64,000 bases of DNA from Glaciecola nitratireducens FR1064 (GCF_000226565.1 NC_016041.1:3100001-3164000); one strand, 5' to 3'; shown: positions 19,049 through 28,024, counted from the stretch's first letter. Notes: generated by a model from the letters alone, not told the origin. Numbers and translations: made by a program.

Positions 19049-19066
19049 ATGACAGTTATGTTACAT
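19049..19066 (-). promoter_or_regulatory. Pho-box-like PhoB site upstream of the lipoprotein-receptor pair
   Basis: On the minus strand the site reads ATGTAACATAACTGTCAT: heptamers ATGTAAC and CTGTCAT in an 11-bp period, the second a perfect half-site. A further CTGTCAT starts 5 bp upstream of the site. It is 70 bp ahead of the chosen start codon and in the same orientation. PhoB control is inferred from the match and from phoB being about 3 kb away. Confidence 0.65.
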
Positions 19067-19157
19067 GACAGGATTGTCACAAAAATTTCACACAAAAAAA
19101 TTCTTACAATAAGTGGAGGAAGGAATTTGACTTATCTCTGTTGTTGGGTAGTGAGCA

Positions 19158-19186
19158 ATAAAAGCGGAATCACATTAGTGAACCGC
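19158..19186 (-). terminator. Probable terminator after pstS
   Basis: On the minus strand GCGGTTCAC and GTGATTCCGC pair with a small internal bulge around a TAAT loop, followed by TTTTATT. It lies 6 bp after the pstS-like stop codon and would end the phoB-phoR-pstS message. Confidence 0.5.
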
Positions 19187-19191
19187 ATCGC

Positions 19192-20328
19192 TTAACGTAA
19201 AATAGAAACTAATTGCTTGTCCCTAAGCTGCTTATTTACCGAATAGTAGCCATTTTCACTCACCATTTTTTGTCCTTCATCGGATAAAATAAAAGTAAGA
19301 AAAGCACGCTCTAAAACAGGTAGAGGTTCGTTTGGCGGTTTATTTACCACGATATATAGATAGCGAGAGAATGGGTACGTGCCGGTAGTGATGTTTTCGG
19401 TATTTGGCTCAATGTATACAGTATCACCCTGCGCTTGCGTGCCAATAGAGAGCGCCTTTACGTTTTCATCAAAGCGCCCAAGAGCGGCATAACCAAGACC
19501 ACCAACAGAAGATGCAATAGATAACACAACCGATGATGAACCCGGCAACTCGTTAACTGTGGCTTTGAAATCGCCTTCACACAAAGCTTGCTTCTTAAAT
19601 AAGTCGTAGGTACCTGATGCGGAATTTCGACCGTATAAAAGCACTTCTCGATTTTCACCAAATTTAGTCACGCCAATGTCAGTCCACGTGTCTATTTTCT
19701 TAGATGAACCACAAAACCGAGTTGCCGAAAAAAGCGCATCAACTTGTTTTAGTGTGAGTGATTCGATGGGATTATTCTTTTCAACATAAATGGCAATCGC
19801 ATCAACAGCAACAATCAGCGCAGTGGGCGGATACCCATATTTTTGCGTAAAACGACTGATTTCACTCGCTGTCATCGCACGCGACATTGGCCCAATAGTC
19901 GCGGTACCTTGAGTCAGGGCCTGAGGGGCAGTTGCCGAACCCGATGCTTGAATTTGAAATTTCACGTGCGGATAAGCAGTTTTAAATCGTTCAGACCATA
20001 ATGAAATTAATGTAGCCAAGGTGTCGGAACCAACCGACGATATGCTTCCATACACACCCGCTAGGCTGTCTTGCTTGTTCAATGCTGCCAAGTTAGTTGG
20101 AATGGTATCGGGCAGTTCAATAGTGCGCTCATTGCTAGTTACTGTTTCTACTTGAGGAAAACTTGTTATCGGCACTTGAGACGCAGGCTCATCTTCGACC
20201 GACTGAGCATTCACATGCATTGGCAGCAATAAGAATAATCCAAGCCATAAACACACAAGGAGCTTCTCGCCCTTAAGGCTGCTATGGATTTTTTCAAAGA
20301 TATTTTTATTTGATATTGCGCGGCTCAC
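19192..20328 (-). CDS. PstS-family phosphate-binding protein
   Basis: The 378-residue protein begins with a GTG that overlaps the phoR stop (GTGA). It has a long N region and a signal peptide (LLVCLWLGLFLLLPMHVNA-QS). The core contains SISSVGSDTLATLISLW, QIQASGSATAPQAL, IGPMSRAM and YGRNSASGTYDLF, the phosphate-cradle motifs of PstS-like periplasmic binding proteins. It binds phosphate in the periplasm, probably for a PstCAB transporter, but pstCAB is not in the window. Position as third gene of a phoB-phoR operon suggests it senses or supplies phosphate under PhoB control. The family is well supported. A role in PhoR sensing rather than transport is possible. Confidence 0.88.
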   Translation of the reverse strand: MSRAISNKNIFEKIHSSLKGEKLLVCLWLGLFLLLPMHVNAQSVEDEPASQVPITSFPQVETVTSNERTIELPDTIPTNLAALNKQDSLAGVYGSISSVGSDTLATLISLWSERFKTAYPHVKFQIQASGSATAPQALTQGTATIGPMSRAMTASEISRFTQKYGYPPTALIVAVDAIAIYVEKNNPIESLTLKQVDALFSATRFCGSSKKIDTWTDIGVTKFGENREVLLYGRNSASGTYDLFKKQALCEGDFKATVNELPGSSSVVLSIASSVGGLGYAALGRFDENVKALSIGTQAQGDTVYIEPNTENITTGTYPFSRYLYIVVNKPPNEPLPVLERAFLTFILSDEGQKMVSENGYYSVNKQLRDKQLVSILR

Positions 20329-21638
20329 GAGTCCAAGCTATTTTCATAAATAAGTTCTGGGGGCAGTATAAATGAAAATTCACTGCCCTTTCCAACTTTA
20401 CTCTCAATATTTAAAAACGAATTGTGATGATTCAGGACATGCTTCACAATTGATAGCCCTAAACCTGAACCACCGGTTTTTCTTGAGCGCGCTTTGTCCA
20501 CGCGATAAAAGCGCTCTGTTAGTCGCCGCAAATGCTTTTCTTCGATGCCATCGCCATTGTCAACTACTGCAAAATAGGCACCACCTGCACGCTTCTTCCA
20601 CAGTACTTTTATATTTCCACCTGCTGGCGTGTAATGGATGGCGTTGAAGATCAGGTTAGAACACGCGCTACGCATTTCTGTTTCAACCCCGAAAATCCGA
20701 AGTTCATCGTCAACTTTAAACGAAATATTGTGTTGTTTGTCTATGTTCAGCGTTTTCGCTTCAGTTTCAACTTGCTTTAACAGCGCCGTCATATTGATTG
20801 TGTTTTCATATATTCGCTCTGCTGACGCTTCAATACGAGACAAAATCAGCAAATCTTCGATGAGCGCCTGCATTCGTTTAGTTTGTGTTCCCATCTCGTT
20901 CATCGCTTTTTGCACAAATGGGTTCTCGTCGTTACTGTCCGCTGTAAGCACTTCTAGATAGCCATTGATGACCGTCAATGGTGTTCGCAGTTCATGCGAC
21001 ACATTTGCCACGAAGTCTTTGCGCATTTCTTCTAGTTGTGAAACCCGAGATACGTCTCTGACTATCAGCAATAGCTGATCTTCACCATACGTCATAATCC
21101 GGTATTCAAACGTTTTGCTAGGGTTTGTTGGCGCAGGAATTTCTATGGGAAAATGATATTCACCAGAGTGAAAATACTCGATAAACTTAGGATGCCGGAT
21201 CAGATTATCAATTCTGCGCCCAGAATCGTCTGGCCACTTTAAGCCTATTTCTATTCTCGCATGACGATTACACCAAACAATTTTGGCTTCCTTATCCACC
21301 ACAACAACCGCATCAGGGAGAGCTTCAGAACCCTCGCGGAAACGCTTAACTAATTCACCTAAGTTCCGACGCTTGTTGCGATTGCGGCGCTGCAAGTAAT
21401 AAACGCCTTCGTATACATGCTCCCATAGGCCGGGAGCAGATGGTGGTGACATTTTTCTGCTTTGCCAGAGCCACTTGGTTAGTCGATATAAATGAAGATA
21501 GTTGAAAACAATAAGGGTCACAGATGCGATCAGTAGCACTAAAGTCACATTTTCAAGGTAAACACCTACAAGCACAATTAAGGCTAGATAGGTAAATAGC
21601 CTTAATATACTTTTAGTCCAAGAACGCGGGTAATACAT
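20325..21638 (-). CDS. phoR: Phosphate regulon sensor histidine kinase PhoR
   Basis: The 437-residue protein has two N-terminal membrane helices (about 10-48), no large periplasmic domain, a PAS domain (about 100-200: ALPDAVVVVDKEAKIVWCN) and a HisKA/HATPase core. The phospho-acceptor is H215 in NVSHELRTPL; ATP-binding boxes are visible at NLIFNAIHYTPAGG, DNGDGIE and GGSGLGLSIVKH. PhoR phosphorylates PhoB when phosphate is scarce. It starts directly at the phoB stop and overlaps the pstS-like gene by 4 bp, so all three are one operon. Confidence 0.96.
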   Translation of the reverse strand: MYYPRSWTKSILRLFTYLALIVLVGVYLENVTLVLLIASVTLIVFNYLHLYRLTKWLWQSRKMSPPSAPGLWEHVYEGVYYLQRRNRNKRRNLGELVKRFREGSEALPDAVVVVDKEAKIVWCNRHARIEIGLKWPDDSGRRIDNLIRHPKFIEYFHSGEYHFPIEIPAPTNPSKTFEYRIMTYGEDQLLLIVRDVSRVSQLEEMRKDFVANVSHELRTPLTVINGYLEVLTADSNDENPFVQKAMNEMGTQTKRMQALIEDLLILSRIEASAERIYENTINMTALLKQVETEAKTLNIDKQHNISFKVDDELRIFGVETEMRSACSNLIFNAIHYTPAGGNIKVLWKKRAGGAYFAVVDNGDGIEEKHLRRLTERFYRVDKARSRKTGGSGLGLSIVKHVLNHHNSFLNIESKVGKGSEFSFILPPELIYENSLDS

Positions 21639-22328
21639 TTAAATCTTATTTGAGAAACGATATCCTGCGCCACGGACAGTTTGTATCATCGCATCATGGC
21701 CATGTTGCGATAAGGCTTTGCGAAGCCGGCGAATATGCACGTCAACGGTGCGGTCTTCGACGTAAACATTGGTGCCCCAGACATTGTCGAGCAGCAGCTC
21801 ACGACTATATACTCGCTCAGAGTGTGTCATGAAGAAATGTAACATCTTGAATTCCGTTGGCCCCATATCTAAGGGATCGCCGTTAGCCGTTACGCGATGA
21901 GAGATAGGCTCTAGTATTAAGCCATTAAACTCGATAGGTTCTTCTTTAGAAGTGGGCGTGACACGACGCATGACTGCTTTTATGCGGGCGACCAACTCTT
22001 TTGGTGAGAAGGGTTTCGTGACGTAGTCATCTGCGCCAGCTTCCAAACCTCGAATTTTATCATCCTCTTCGCCTCGAGCAGTGAGCATTATCACTGGGAT
22101 ATCGCGGGTGAATTCGTGTTGCTTAAGCTTTTTAGCCAACTGAACACCACTTCCACCCGGTAGCATCCAATCGAGTAAAATAAGATCAGGGTAAGGTTCT
22201 TTCACTTTTTCCAAAGCAACATCGAAGTCTTCTGCTTCAACTACAGTAAAACCAGCTTGTTCTAAGACAAAAGAAAGCATTTCCCTGATGGGGGCTTCGT
22301 CCTCAACTAACAGTATTGTGCGAGACAT
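21639..22328 (-). CDS. phoB: Phosphate regulon response regulator PhoB
   Basis: This OmpR-family regulator has a receiver domain ([18 protein letters not shown], phospho-acceptor aspartate in [11 protein letters not shown], lysine in [14 protein letters not shown]) and a winged-helix DNA-binding domain ([32 protein letters not shown]). It closely matches E. coli PhoB along its whole length. I choose the second in-frame ATG (22328), because it aligns with the E. coli start; an upstream ATG at 22346 would add six residues, and neither has a strong Shine-Dalgarno sequence. A Pho-box-like site lies 50 bp upstream, consistent with autoregulation. Confidence 0.97.
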   Translation of the reverse strand: MSRTILLVEDEAPIREMLSFVLEQAGFTVVEAEDFDVALEKVKEPYPDLILLDWMLPGGSGVQLAKKLKQHEFTRDIPVIMLTARGEEDDKIRGLEAGADDYVTKPFSPKELVARIKAVMRRVTPTSKEEPIEFNGLILEPISHRVTANGDPLDMGPTEFKMLHFFMTHSERVYSRELLLDNVWGTNVYVEDRTVDVHIRRLRKALSQHGHDAMIQTVRGAGYRFSNKI

Positions 22329-22377
22329 TTGTTGAACTCGTGACATATTTAATAGACCGCCATTATTGAAGTATTCT

Positions 22378-22395
22378 GTGACAGTTTTATTAAAT
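22378..22395 (-). promoter_or_regulatory. Pho box upstream of phoB
   Basis: On the minus strand the site reads ATTTAATAAAACTGTCAC, which differs from CTGTCATAAAACTGTCAC at three positions, all in the first heptamer. It lies 50 bp before the phoB start and fits the known autoregulation of phoBR operons. Confidence 0.68.
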
Positions 22396-22528
22396 CTCTA
22401 AAAGAATTAGCAAAATTCACAAATTATTTTAAAAATAAGTAAAAAAACGCCAATTAACCACTACATCTTAGCGTTTAGTTGCGCTAATACCAACATTTAT
22501 GACATCAACTATAATTTCACCCCTCTTA

Positions 22529-22677
22529 CAAGGACACACCTATTTGCGGTTTAAATAAATGCGCAATAAAAATTGTCGCTATTTGCCCAATTTGTCACAA
22601 CAAGGACACACCTGTTTAATGTATAAACAGGTGTGTCCTTGTTTAAATCTTGAGCCCTCATATAGGTGTGTCCTTTT
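22529..22677. repeat. GGACACACC repeat site 1: four nested copies
   Basis: Four copies of the motif lie between phoB and rdgC: forward at 22529-22545 and 22601-22618, reverse at 22624-22641 and 22660-22677. The inner two form a perfect 18-bp inverted repeat around a 5-nt loop and carry CCTGTTTA/TAAACAGG. The outer two carry CCTAT/ATAGG, so each copy matches its partner. The rdgC start is 89 bp downstream. Confidence 0.9.
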
Positions 22678-22765
22678 TACGATCGACAGAGAAATTGGTT
22701 TTGACCATCGGCGTCCAGATTGGTAGAGTGCGTCAACTTTTTTATGGATAATTATTAGAATAAAT

Positions 22766-23662
22766 ATGTGGTTCAAAAACCTTAAGTTATATCAGCTAAC
22801 AAACACGTTAGAGCTTACCGAAGAACAACTTCAAACGCAGTTAGAAAGCATGTCTTTTCGTCCGTGCGGTTCTCAAGATATCGCAACCATGGGATGGACT
22901 TCGCCATTTAGAAATAGCGACATGTTGTTCCAAAAAACAGCCAATCGTTACTGGCTAGTTCTTAAGAAAGAAGAGCGTATATTGCCTGCGTCAGTTATCA
23001 ATAATGAACTCGCTGAAAAAGTTGCACAAATTGAGGCCGAGACAGGATCGCCAGTTCCAAAGAAATCACAGCAAGATTTGAAACAAGAAATTGTCCACCG
23101 TTTGCTCCCTCAAGCGTTTACAAAAAACAGTGTGACACATGGCTTTATTTCGCCCGAGCATAATCTTGTTGTTGTTGATGCTAGTTCTGATGGAGCAGCT
23201 GAAGCGTTTCTCTCTTGTATTAGAAAATGTATTGGTTCACTTCCTGTCGTTCCCTTTGCGAAAAGTAGCAAACAGGAAACGTTAACATCGTGGGTAATGC
23301 AAGATGCACCAGAGCAAATTGAAATACTTGACGAGGCTGAATTTAAGTCACCTTCGGAAGATGGCGCAACAATTAGATGTAAATCACAAGATCTGGATGC
23401 TCCAGAAATACTAGCGCATTTGCAATCAGGTATGTTGGTACAAAAATTAAGCGTTGCGTGGCAAGACCGACTGACTTGCATCATTGGCGAAGATCTTTCT
23501 ATAAAGCGTTTAAAATTTACGGATGTCGTAAAAGAACAAAACGAGGATATTCCGAAAGACGAAATCAATGTTAAGCTAGACGCTGACTTTACGCTTATGT
23601 CTGGAGAAGTCGTTGAATTTGCAGAAGCGCTCCGCAAAATATTTGACGTTGAAGCAGAATAA
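22766..23662 (+). CDS. rdgC: Recombination-associated protein RdgC
   Basis: The 298-residue protein begins MWFKNLKLYQLT and contains FRPCGSQDIATMGWTSPF, and further on a segment starting ILPASVINNEL and KLSVAWQDRLTCII. These are hallmarks of RdgC, a nucleoid-associated ring protein that binds double-stranded DNA and limits RecA access. Length fits the E. coli protein (303 residues). It is a single gene. The region between it and phoB is filled with the interspersed repeat described at 22529. Confidence 0.96.
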   Translation: MWFKNLKLYQLTNTLELTEEQLQTQLESMSFRPCGSQDIATMGWTSPFRNSDMLFQKTANRYWLVLKKEERILPASVINNELAEKVAQIEAETGSPVPKKSQQDLKQEIVHRLLPQAFTKNSVTHGFISPEHNLVVVDASSDGAAEAFLSCIRKCIGSLPVVPFAKSSKQETLTSWVMQDAPEQIEILDEAEFKSPSEDGATIRCKSQDLDAPEILAHLQSGMLVQKLSVAWQDRLTCIIGEDLSIKRLKFTDVVKEQNEDIPKDEINVKLDADFTLMSGEVVEFAEALRKIFDVEAE

Positions 23663-23671
23663 TGATTTTCC

Positions 23672-23695
23672 GAGGTTGATCGTTCGATCAACCTC
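23672..23695 (+). terminator. Hairpin after rdgC
   Basis: GAGGTTGATC and GATCAACCTC form a perfect 10-bp stem with a GTTC loop, 9 bp after the rdgC stop. The T-rich tail starts only after a short AAAATG spacer, so termination may be incomplete. Confidence 0.6.
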
Positions 23696-23700
23696 AAAAT

Positions 23701-23942
23701 GTAATTTTATTACAAAAAAATTAGCTCACCTCAAACTTAAAATACAAAAATAGAACTGCACCAAAAAAACTCATCAAAATAGCGCAAACTCACTATTAAC
23801 GTGCATCTTAAAGAAAGCGTAGGTTTTGTGTATTTTGTAAAAACAACGTAAATCGCAAGACCAATTTGTTAACTCATAGTAATTTAATTACATATTTTAG
23901 TTAAAAAACCAATTATTTTCGATAAAAATGTAATTAAATTAC
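23701..23942. promoter_or_regulatory. Three GTAAT-N3-ATTAC dyads upstream of a DUF3718-like gene
   Basis: The very AT-rich 364 bp between rdgC and the next gene hold three palindromes of the form GTAAT-N3-ATTAC: 23701-23713 (TTT core), 23879-23891 (TTA) and 23930-23942 (TAA). The third is 84 bp before the start codon at 24027. They could be operator sites for an unidentified regulator. No protein is named. Confidence 0.4.
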
Positions 23943-24026
23943 AAAAACACTAGATCTCATCATGTAAATCAGTATTATTTATCAGGCAACAATGTTGTTG
24001 CACAATATTATTACTGGGATACTCAT

Positions 24027-24482
24027 ATGAAAACACTATTAACTACACTCGCAATCGCGACAATTACTTTTACTACTTCTGTTTCCGCAAAAAATGTTCA
24101 GTTTCGTCAAGGTGACGATACATTCGAAACTAAAGTTTGCTACACAGCAGCAACTGAAGGACTGACGGCTGCGCAAGAATTAGTGAAAGCAAGCGACAAA
24201 AATTTCAAACGCTTTACGACGCTTTTAACCTGCAACGGTAAATCCTTGGTTCAGGCTGCAAGAACATTTAATCAAGCAAACGAAGAACAAACACAAGCGA
24301 CAAGAAAAATCAGGTTCGTTACTGACGAAGCGTTAGAATCACAAGTGTGTTTGGATGCCGTAATGATTGGCGTTGATGCTGCTTTAGAGAAGCATGATAT
24401 TCAAGATGACAACATTATTTGCAACAATCGCGACATAAAAATATTTGCTAAGAAGTTTTCAGGAAAGTCGTTCTCTTTATAG
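24027..24482 (+). CDS. Secreted DUF3718-like protein with two cysteine-pair repeats
   Basis: The 151-residue protein has a signal peptide (MKTLLTTLAIATITFTTSVSA-KN). The mature part has two related halves, each with a cysteine pair: VCYTAATEGL with LTCNG, and VCLDAVMIGV with IICNN. This pattern fits the DUF3718 family found in Alteromonadales, whose function is unknown; the family call is from memory of the motif and is moderate. Disulfides within each half are likely in the periplasm. It stands alone, with AT-rich upstream DNA that contains three dyads. Confidence 0.7.
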   Translation: MKTLLTTLAIATITFTTSVSAKNVQFRQGDDTFETKVCYTAATEGLTAAQELVKASDKNFKRFTTLLTCNGKSLVQAARTFNQANEEQTQATRKIRFVTDEALESQVCLDAVMIGVDAALEKHDIQDDNIICNNRDIKIFAKKFSGKSFSL

Positions 24483-24911
24483 AGTAAGAATTCGGAACAG
24501 GATAGTTCCCAGCAAATCCTGATATGGTGAGAGATTTAAAAAGAAGCATTTTTATTTCTCTTGCCATCCAGCGACATATCGCAAAAAAAATGCAAAACAA
24601 ACATCTAATTTCGCATCCTATTTTCAAATACTTCTTTTATCAATATAGCCACTTTGTTTGCATACCTGCAATAGAAGTTTTGACTTATTCCCCCAACAAA
24701 CACCATACGTCAAAATTTACTAAGCGGCTAAAATGCCAACAGTGCTTGCCTAACGAGTACCATCCTAATCGGATCATCAATTAAGGCGACTTTCTCAACC
24801 CATGCACAATTTACAGACATAAAAAAACCCAGCATTTGCTGAGCTTTTTACACTTTAGATTCATTTACATCGGTTCTGATATGCAACCAGTGCTATATAA
24901 AAATTGCGTAC
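24483..24911. other. Intergenic region between convergent genes
   Basis: This 429 bp region separates the DUF3718-like gene from the convergent HDOD gene. It holds the HDOD terminator at 24821-24849. I see no other gene or repeat. An open frame at 24524-24784 has no Shine-Dalgarno sequence and no protein-like composition. Confidence 0.5.
24821..24849 (-). terminator. Terminator after the HDOD gene
   Basis: On the minus strand CTCAGCA and TGCTGGG pair (one T-G pair) around AA, followed by TTTTTTT. It lies 63 bp after the HDOD stop. Confidence 0.75.
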
Positions 24912-25745
24912 TTATGCAAAAATAGATTTCGCATTGTCTCTCATTTCAACAAACTCGGGTGACTGGTAAACATCAACGTCATCAAAAATACCTTTTTGCT
25001 GTGCCAATGTTAATATTTCGTCTCCATTTTCTGCTTGATTAGACAATGCCGCACCTATGCGAACAAAGTCAATATAACCAACGGTAGGTTCATTGAATTC
25101 TAAGTTTCTCCAGTGCTCTGCGCACTGAATGAAAACATCATTAAACTGCCATTCACGCATTATGCTTCCGCCGATGCGACCAGATAGCTTTTCAATTGCA
25201 ACATCAAGAAAAGTTGGGTTTGCGAAGACACTATCATGACGCTCAGCTTCCGTTAATACAGGCAGAGCACCGATGTTGGCCACGAGAGCAGAGAGCGTAA
25301 TAGTATCTAAACTCAGGTTCTTTTTGCCCGTCGCCGCTTTATAAGTCAGCATAGCAGCCATTGCATTCGCCACGATGTCGATAGTGTCAGTCCACATCTT
25401 CGCCATGTACTTTTTGACAATTTCATTCTTAGAAACAAACAGTTGTTCCATCGCTAACGCAGTTGCAATGTTCTTAACTTGATTCAAACCAATACGGGTA
25501 ACCGCTTGCGTTGTTGAAGTTACCTTTATAGAACGTCCCAGATAAGCACTATTGGAAATTTTAATCATTCGTGCGCTTAATGATGGATCCTGTCCGACCA
25601 CATCCGCCATGCCGTTTAGATTGATATTAGGGTCGTCAGCCGACTTTCTTACTTTTAATGCAATTGCAGGAAGAGTGGGTAAAACCAAGGTATCGTTGTT
25701 AATTTTTTCGACTAGTATGGTTAACAGTGCATTTTGAGTAGACAT
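24912..25745 (-). CDS. HDOD domain signalling protein
   Basis: The 277-residue protein is almost entirely an HDOD domain, a catalytically dead relative of HD phosphohydrolases used in bacterial signalling. Visible features are LPTLPAIALKVRKSADDPNINLNGMADVVGQDPSLSARMIKISNSAYLG and TTQAVTRIGLNQVKNIA (partial quotes of the family pattern), and later IGGSIMREWQFND. There is no GGDEF, EAL or receiver part. It may relay c-di-GMP or stress signals, but the partner is unknown. Confidence 0.88.
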   Translation of the reverse strand: MSTQNALLTILVEKINNDTLVLPTLPAIALKVRKSADDPNINLNGMADVVGQDPSLSARMIKISNSAYLGRSIKVTSTTQAVTRIGLNQVKNIATALAMEQLFVSKNEIVKKYMAKMWTDTIDIVANAMAAMLTYKAATGKKNLSLDTITLSALVANIGALPVLTEAERHDSVFANPTFLDVAIEKLSGRIGGSIMREWQFNDVFIQCAEHWRNLEFNEPTVGYIDFVRIGAALSNQAENGDEILTLAQQKGIFDDVDVYQSPEFVEMRDNAKSIFA

Positions 25746-25878
25746 GGAAATAAAACCTTATATTTTTATATTTTCATCAAACAAAGTAGCCAAACCTTGC
25801 TGACATTTTACTCGTTGATTGACTTTGACACGATACAACCGGAAATCGCTACTAGCCGCTTCAACCTTATGAATTTAT

Positions 25879-26241
25879 TTAGCTCTTTAATCGCTCTTGA
25901 TATGGAGGCCACCCCAGCGCTTTCCCTGCTAGAACGTGCAAATGAATATGATAAACCGTTTGCCCGCCATCTTGATTACAGTTCATAACCGTTCTAAAAC
26001 CCTGCTCTGCGACTCCTAGGCCTTTTGCGACATTTGCCGCTACGCGATGCATGTAACCGACAAGCGCTTCGTCTTCAACAGCAATATCGTTTGTCGTAGC
26101 AATTGCCTTTTTAGGAATAACTAAAAAGTGCACTGGCGCTTGCGGATTGATGTCCTTGAACACTATAACTCTCTCGTCTTCGAACAATATATCGGCAGGG
26201 ATTTCTTTATTAATAATTTTTGTAAATATTGTGTCGGTCAT
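25879..26241 (-). CDS. hinT: HIT-family nucleotide-binding hydrolase (HinT-like)
   Basis: The 120-residue protein has the histidine triad at H98, H100 and H102 (TVYHIHLHVLAG), preceded by ILFEDERVIVFKDINPQAPVHFLVIPK. HinT hydrolyses adenosine phosphoramidates and aminoacyl-AMP species. Length and motif agree with E. coli HinT. It is 46 bp downstream of uppP on the same strand. Confidence 0.93.
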   Translation of the reverse strand: MTDTIFTKIINKEIPADILFEDERVIVFKDINPQAPVHFLVIPKKAIATTNDIAVEDEALVGYMHRVAANVAKGLGVAEQGFRTVMNCNQDGGQTVYHIHLHVLAGKALGWPPYQERLKS

Positions 26242-26287
26242 ATTAACAGCCCTTTTGGTAAACGATAGACTAATTTGGGTATATAAA

Positions 26288-27088
26288 TTAACCCAAAACT
26301 ATGTATAACAATACGAAACCTAATACCAAACGATAAATCACGAATGGCAACATGCCTATTTTAGAAATCCAACTTAAAAACAAGAATATACATAAATAAG
26401 CAGCAACAAAAGAGAATGCAGCTCCGTAAAATAACTCATTCCAATTGACTTTAGCGACACTGCCGAGTAGCTCTAAGACAGAAAAAAGACCTGCGCCAAG
26501 AATAATAGGAATTGATAATAAAAAAGAAAATTTTGCGGTACTTTCGCGGTCAAGGCCAAGCATTAGGCCTGCCGTCATCGTAATGCCAGAGCGCGATGTA
26601 CCGGGAATAATGGCAATAGCTTGAGCTAGGCCGATAACGATAGCTTCTTTCAATCCAATTTTTTCAATCGTTTTAAGTTGTTTTGCTTTTATATCCGCAT
26701 ACCAGAGCAGCAGGCCGAAAATAATCGTTGTACACGCAATTACTAAAGCAGTTCTGGCGTTAAGAGCGATCCAGTCCTTCATTAAAAAGCCAAATACCAC
26801 ACCGGGAATAGTCGCTATAATGATCCACCAGGCCAATTTGCTCTGCGTTGTTTGCTGTTTTCCCAAACCATGCGAGAACCATGCAACGGTAAGGTCAACC
26901 ACATCTTTCCTCAGGTAGATAACAACCGCCATTAAGCTACCCACATGCACAGCCACATCGAATGCTAACCCTTGGTTGCGCCACCCTAATATTTCAGCAG
27001 GCAAAATTAGGTGAGCAGAACTAGAAATAGGTAAAAATTCCGTTAAACCTTGAATAATAGCGAGGATGATTATTTCAAAAAACGTCAT
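26288..27088 (-). CDS. uppP: Undecaprenyl-diphosphatase
   Basis: This integral membrane enzyme dephosphorylates undecaprenyl pyrophosphate to recycle the lipid carrier for peptidoglycan. The start at 27088 overlaps the folK stop (ATGA); an upstream ATG would add six residues. The 266-residue sequence has about eight helices and the two conserved motifs: [17 protein letters not shown] near the N terminus and [18 protein letters not shown] in the middle. It is the last gene of a folB-folK-uppP operon. Loss often lowers bacitracin resistance in other bacteria. Confidence 0.95.
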   Translation of the reverse strand: MTFFEIIILAIIQGLTEFLPISSSAHLILPAEILGWRNQGLAFDVAVHVGSLMAVVIYLRKDVVDLTVAWFSHGLGKQQTTQSKLAWWIIIATIPGVVFGFLMKDWIALNARTALVIACTTIIFGLLLWYADIKAKQLKTIEKIGLKEAIVIGLAQAIAIIPGTSRSGITMTAGLMLGLDRESTAKFSFLLSIPIILGAGLFSVLELLGSVAKVNWNELFYGAAFSFVAAYLCIFLFLSWISKIGMLPFVIYRLVLGFVLLYIVLG

Positions 27089-27597
27089 GTTTTCGTCTTG
27101 CTCCATGTATAGTCAGCAACCCACAAATTCTGTTTTTGTTTGTCGTACTGCTGCCATAAAGATTGATATGTTTTCTTTACCAAGGGATGCATGTGCTGTG
27201 GTACCAAATCCGCTAACGGCCTTAACACAAAAGCATTATAGAGAATTTCTTCGCGAGGTAAAACAATCGGGTTATCGATGACAGTGTCATCATACGTAAG
27301 TAAATCCAAGTCTAATGTGCGAGGGGCAAACTTTTCCGAGCCGCGCACGCGACCGTTTTCATCTTCAATTTGTTTTAAAATTTCACAAACGCGAGCGATG
27401 CTTTTATTCGTACTCGCCGACACCACTAGATTAAAGAAGGTGTCTCCTTTGAAACCAACAGACTCACTTTCGTAAACAGGTGAGAGTTGTATGCCATCAA
27501 AGGCCTTATTTAAGCCATTGAGCCCAGCATCGGTATTCGCCGCTTTGTCAATGTTAGAGCCAACACTAATAAGTATGAAATGCGGCACTAATTGCAT
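27085..27597 (-). CDS. folK: 2-amino-4-hydroxy-6-hydroxymethyldihydropteridine diphosphokinase
   Basis: The 170-residue cytoplasmic enzyme transfers pyrophosphate from ATP to 6-hydroxymethyl-dihydropterin in folate synthesis. The start [11 protein letters not shown] and the HPPK signature [13 protein letters not shown] are clear. It overlaps folB by 10 bp upstream and uppP by 4 bp downstream, so the three are translationally coupled. Its substrate is made by the folB product. Confidence 0.95.
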   Translation of the reverse strand: MQLVPHFILISVGSNIDKAANTDAGLNGLNKAFDGIQLSPVYESESVGFKGDTFFNLVVSASTNKSIARVCEILKQIEDENGRVRGSEKFAPRTLDLDLLTYDDTVIDNPIVLPREEILYNAFVLRPLADLVPQHMHPLVKKTYQSLWQQYDKQKQNLWVADYTWSKTKT

Positions 27598-27941
27598 TCT
27601 CTGGTCATACTAATGGCGACATTTTCGGCCTCTTTGAGAATATCCGGCTTATTCACCGTGAGCGTCACTTTTTGCGGCTTGAACTCGTCGACTATCATAT
27701 CGAGCATCTCTTTTGCTAAAGCCTCGAGTAAAAAATATGACGATTCATTTGCAAGTTCAGCCAAACGCTGTGCCACCTTTCCATAGTCAATCGTATTTCT
27801 AACATCATCTGTAGCGGCCGCTACACTAAGGTCGGTATGCATATCGACGTCGAGTATTAATCTTTGCTTTGCGTGTCTTTCAAAATCAAAAACACCAATA
27901 AGTGCGTGGACCGTTAGGCCCTGTATTTTAACTAAATCCAT
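27588..27941 (-). CDS. folB: Dihydroneopterin aldolase
   Basis: The 117-residue enzyme begins MDLVKIQGLTVHALIGVFDFERHAKQRL, shown here only in family terms: the usual strand, then the IGV.. and ..ERxxKQ segments. It has DYGKVAQRLAE and ends in VTLTVNKPDIL. It cleaves dihydroneopterin to the hydroxymethyl-pterin used by FolK. It is the first gene of folB-folK-uppP and diverges from plsY with 83 bp between starts. Confidence 0.94.
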   Translation of the reverse strand: MDLVKIQGLTVHALIGVFDFERHAKQRLILDVDMHTDLSVAAATDDVRNTIDYGKVAQRLAELANESSYFLLEALAKEMLDMIVDEFKPQKVTLTVNKPDILKEAENVAISMTRECN

Positions 27942-28024
27942 GACAATAACTTAATCGCCTAGCGATTTTTTTCACCTTCGAGTAATCTAGCGTCAAGTGT
28001 AACCGCAACATAGGGACCAAGTAT

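Noticed and set aside
23110-23697. Open frame of 195 codons antisense to rdgC
   Set aside because: RdgC is clearly the real gene; the antisense frame is Ser-rich and lacks a start signal.
24524-24784. Open frame of 86 codons
   Set aside because: It has no Shine-Dalgarno sequence, no recognisable motif and overlaps nothing conserved.
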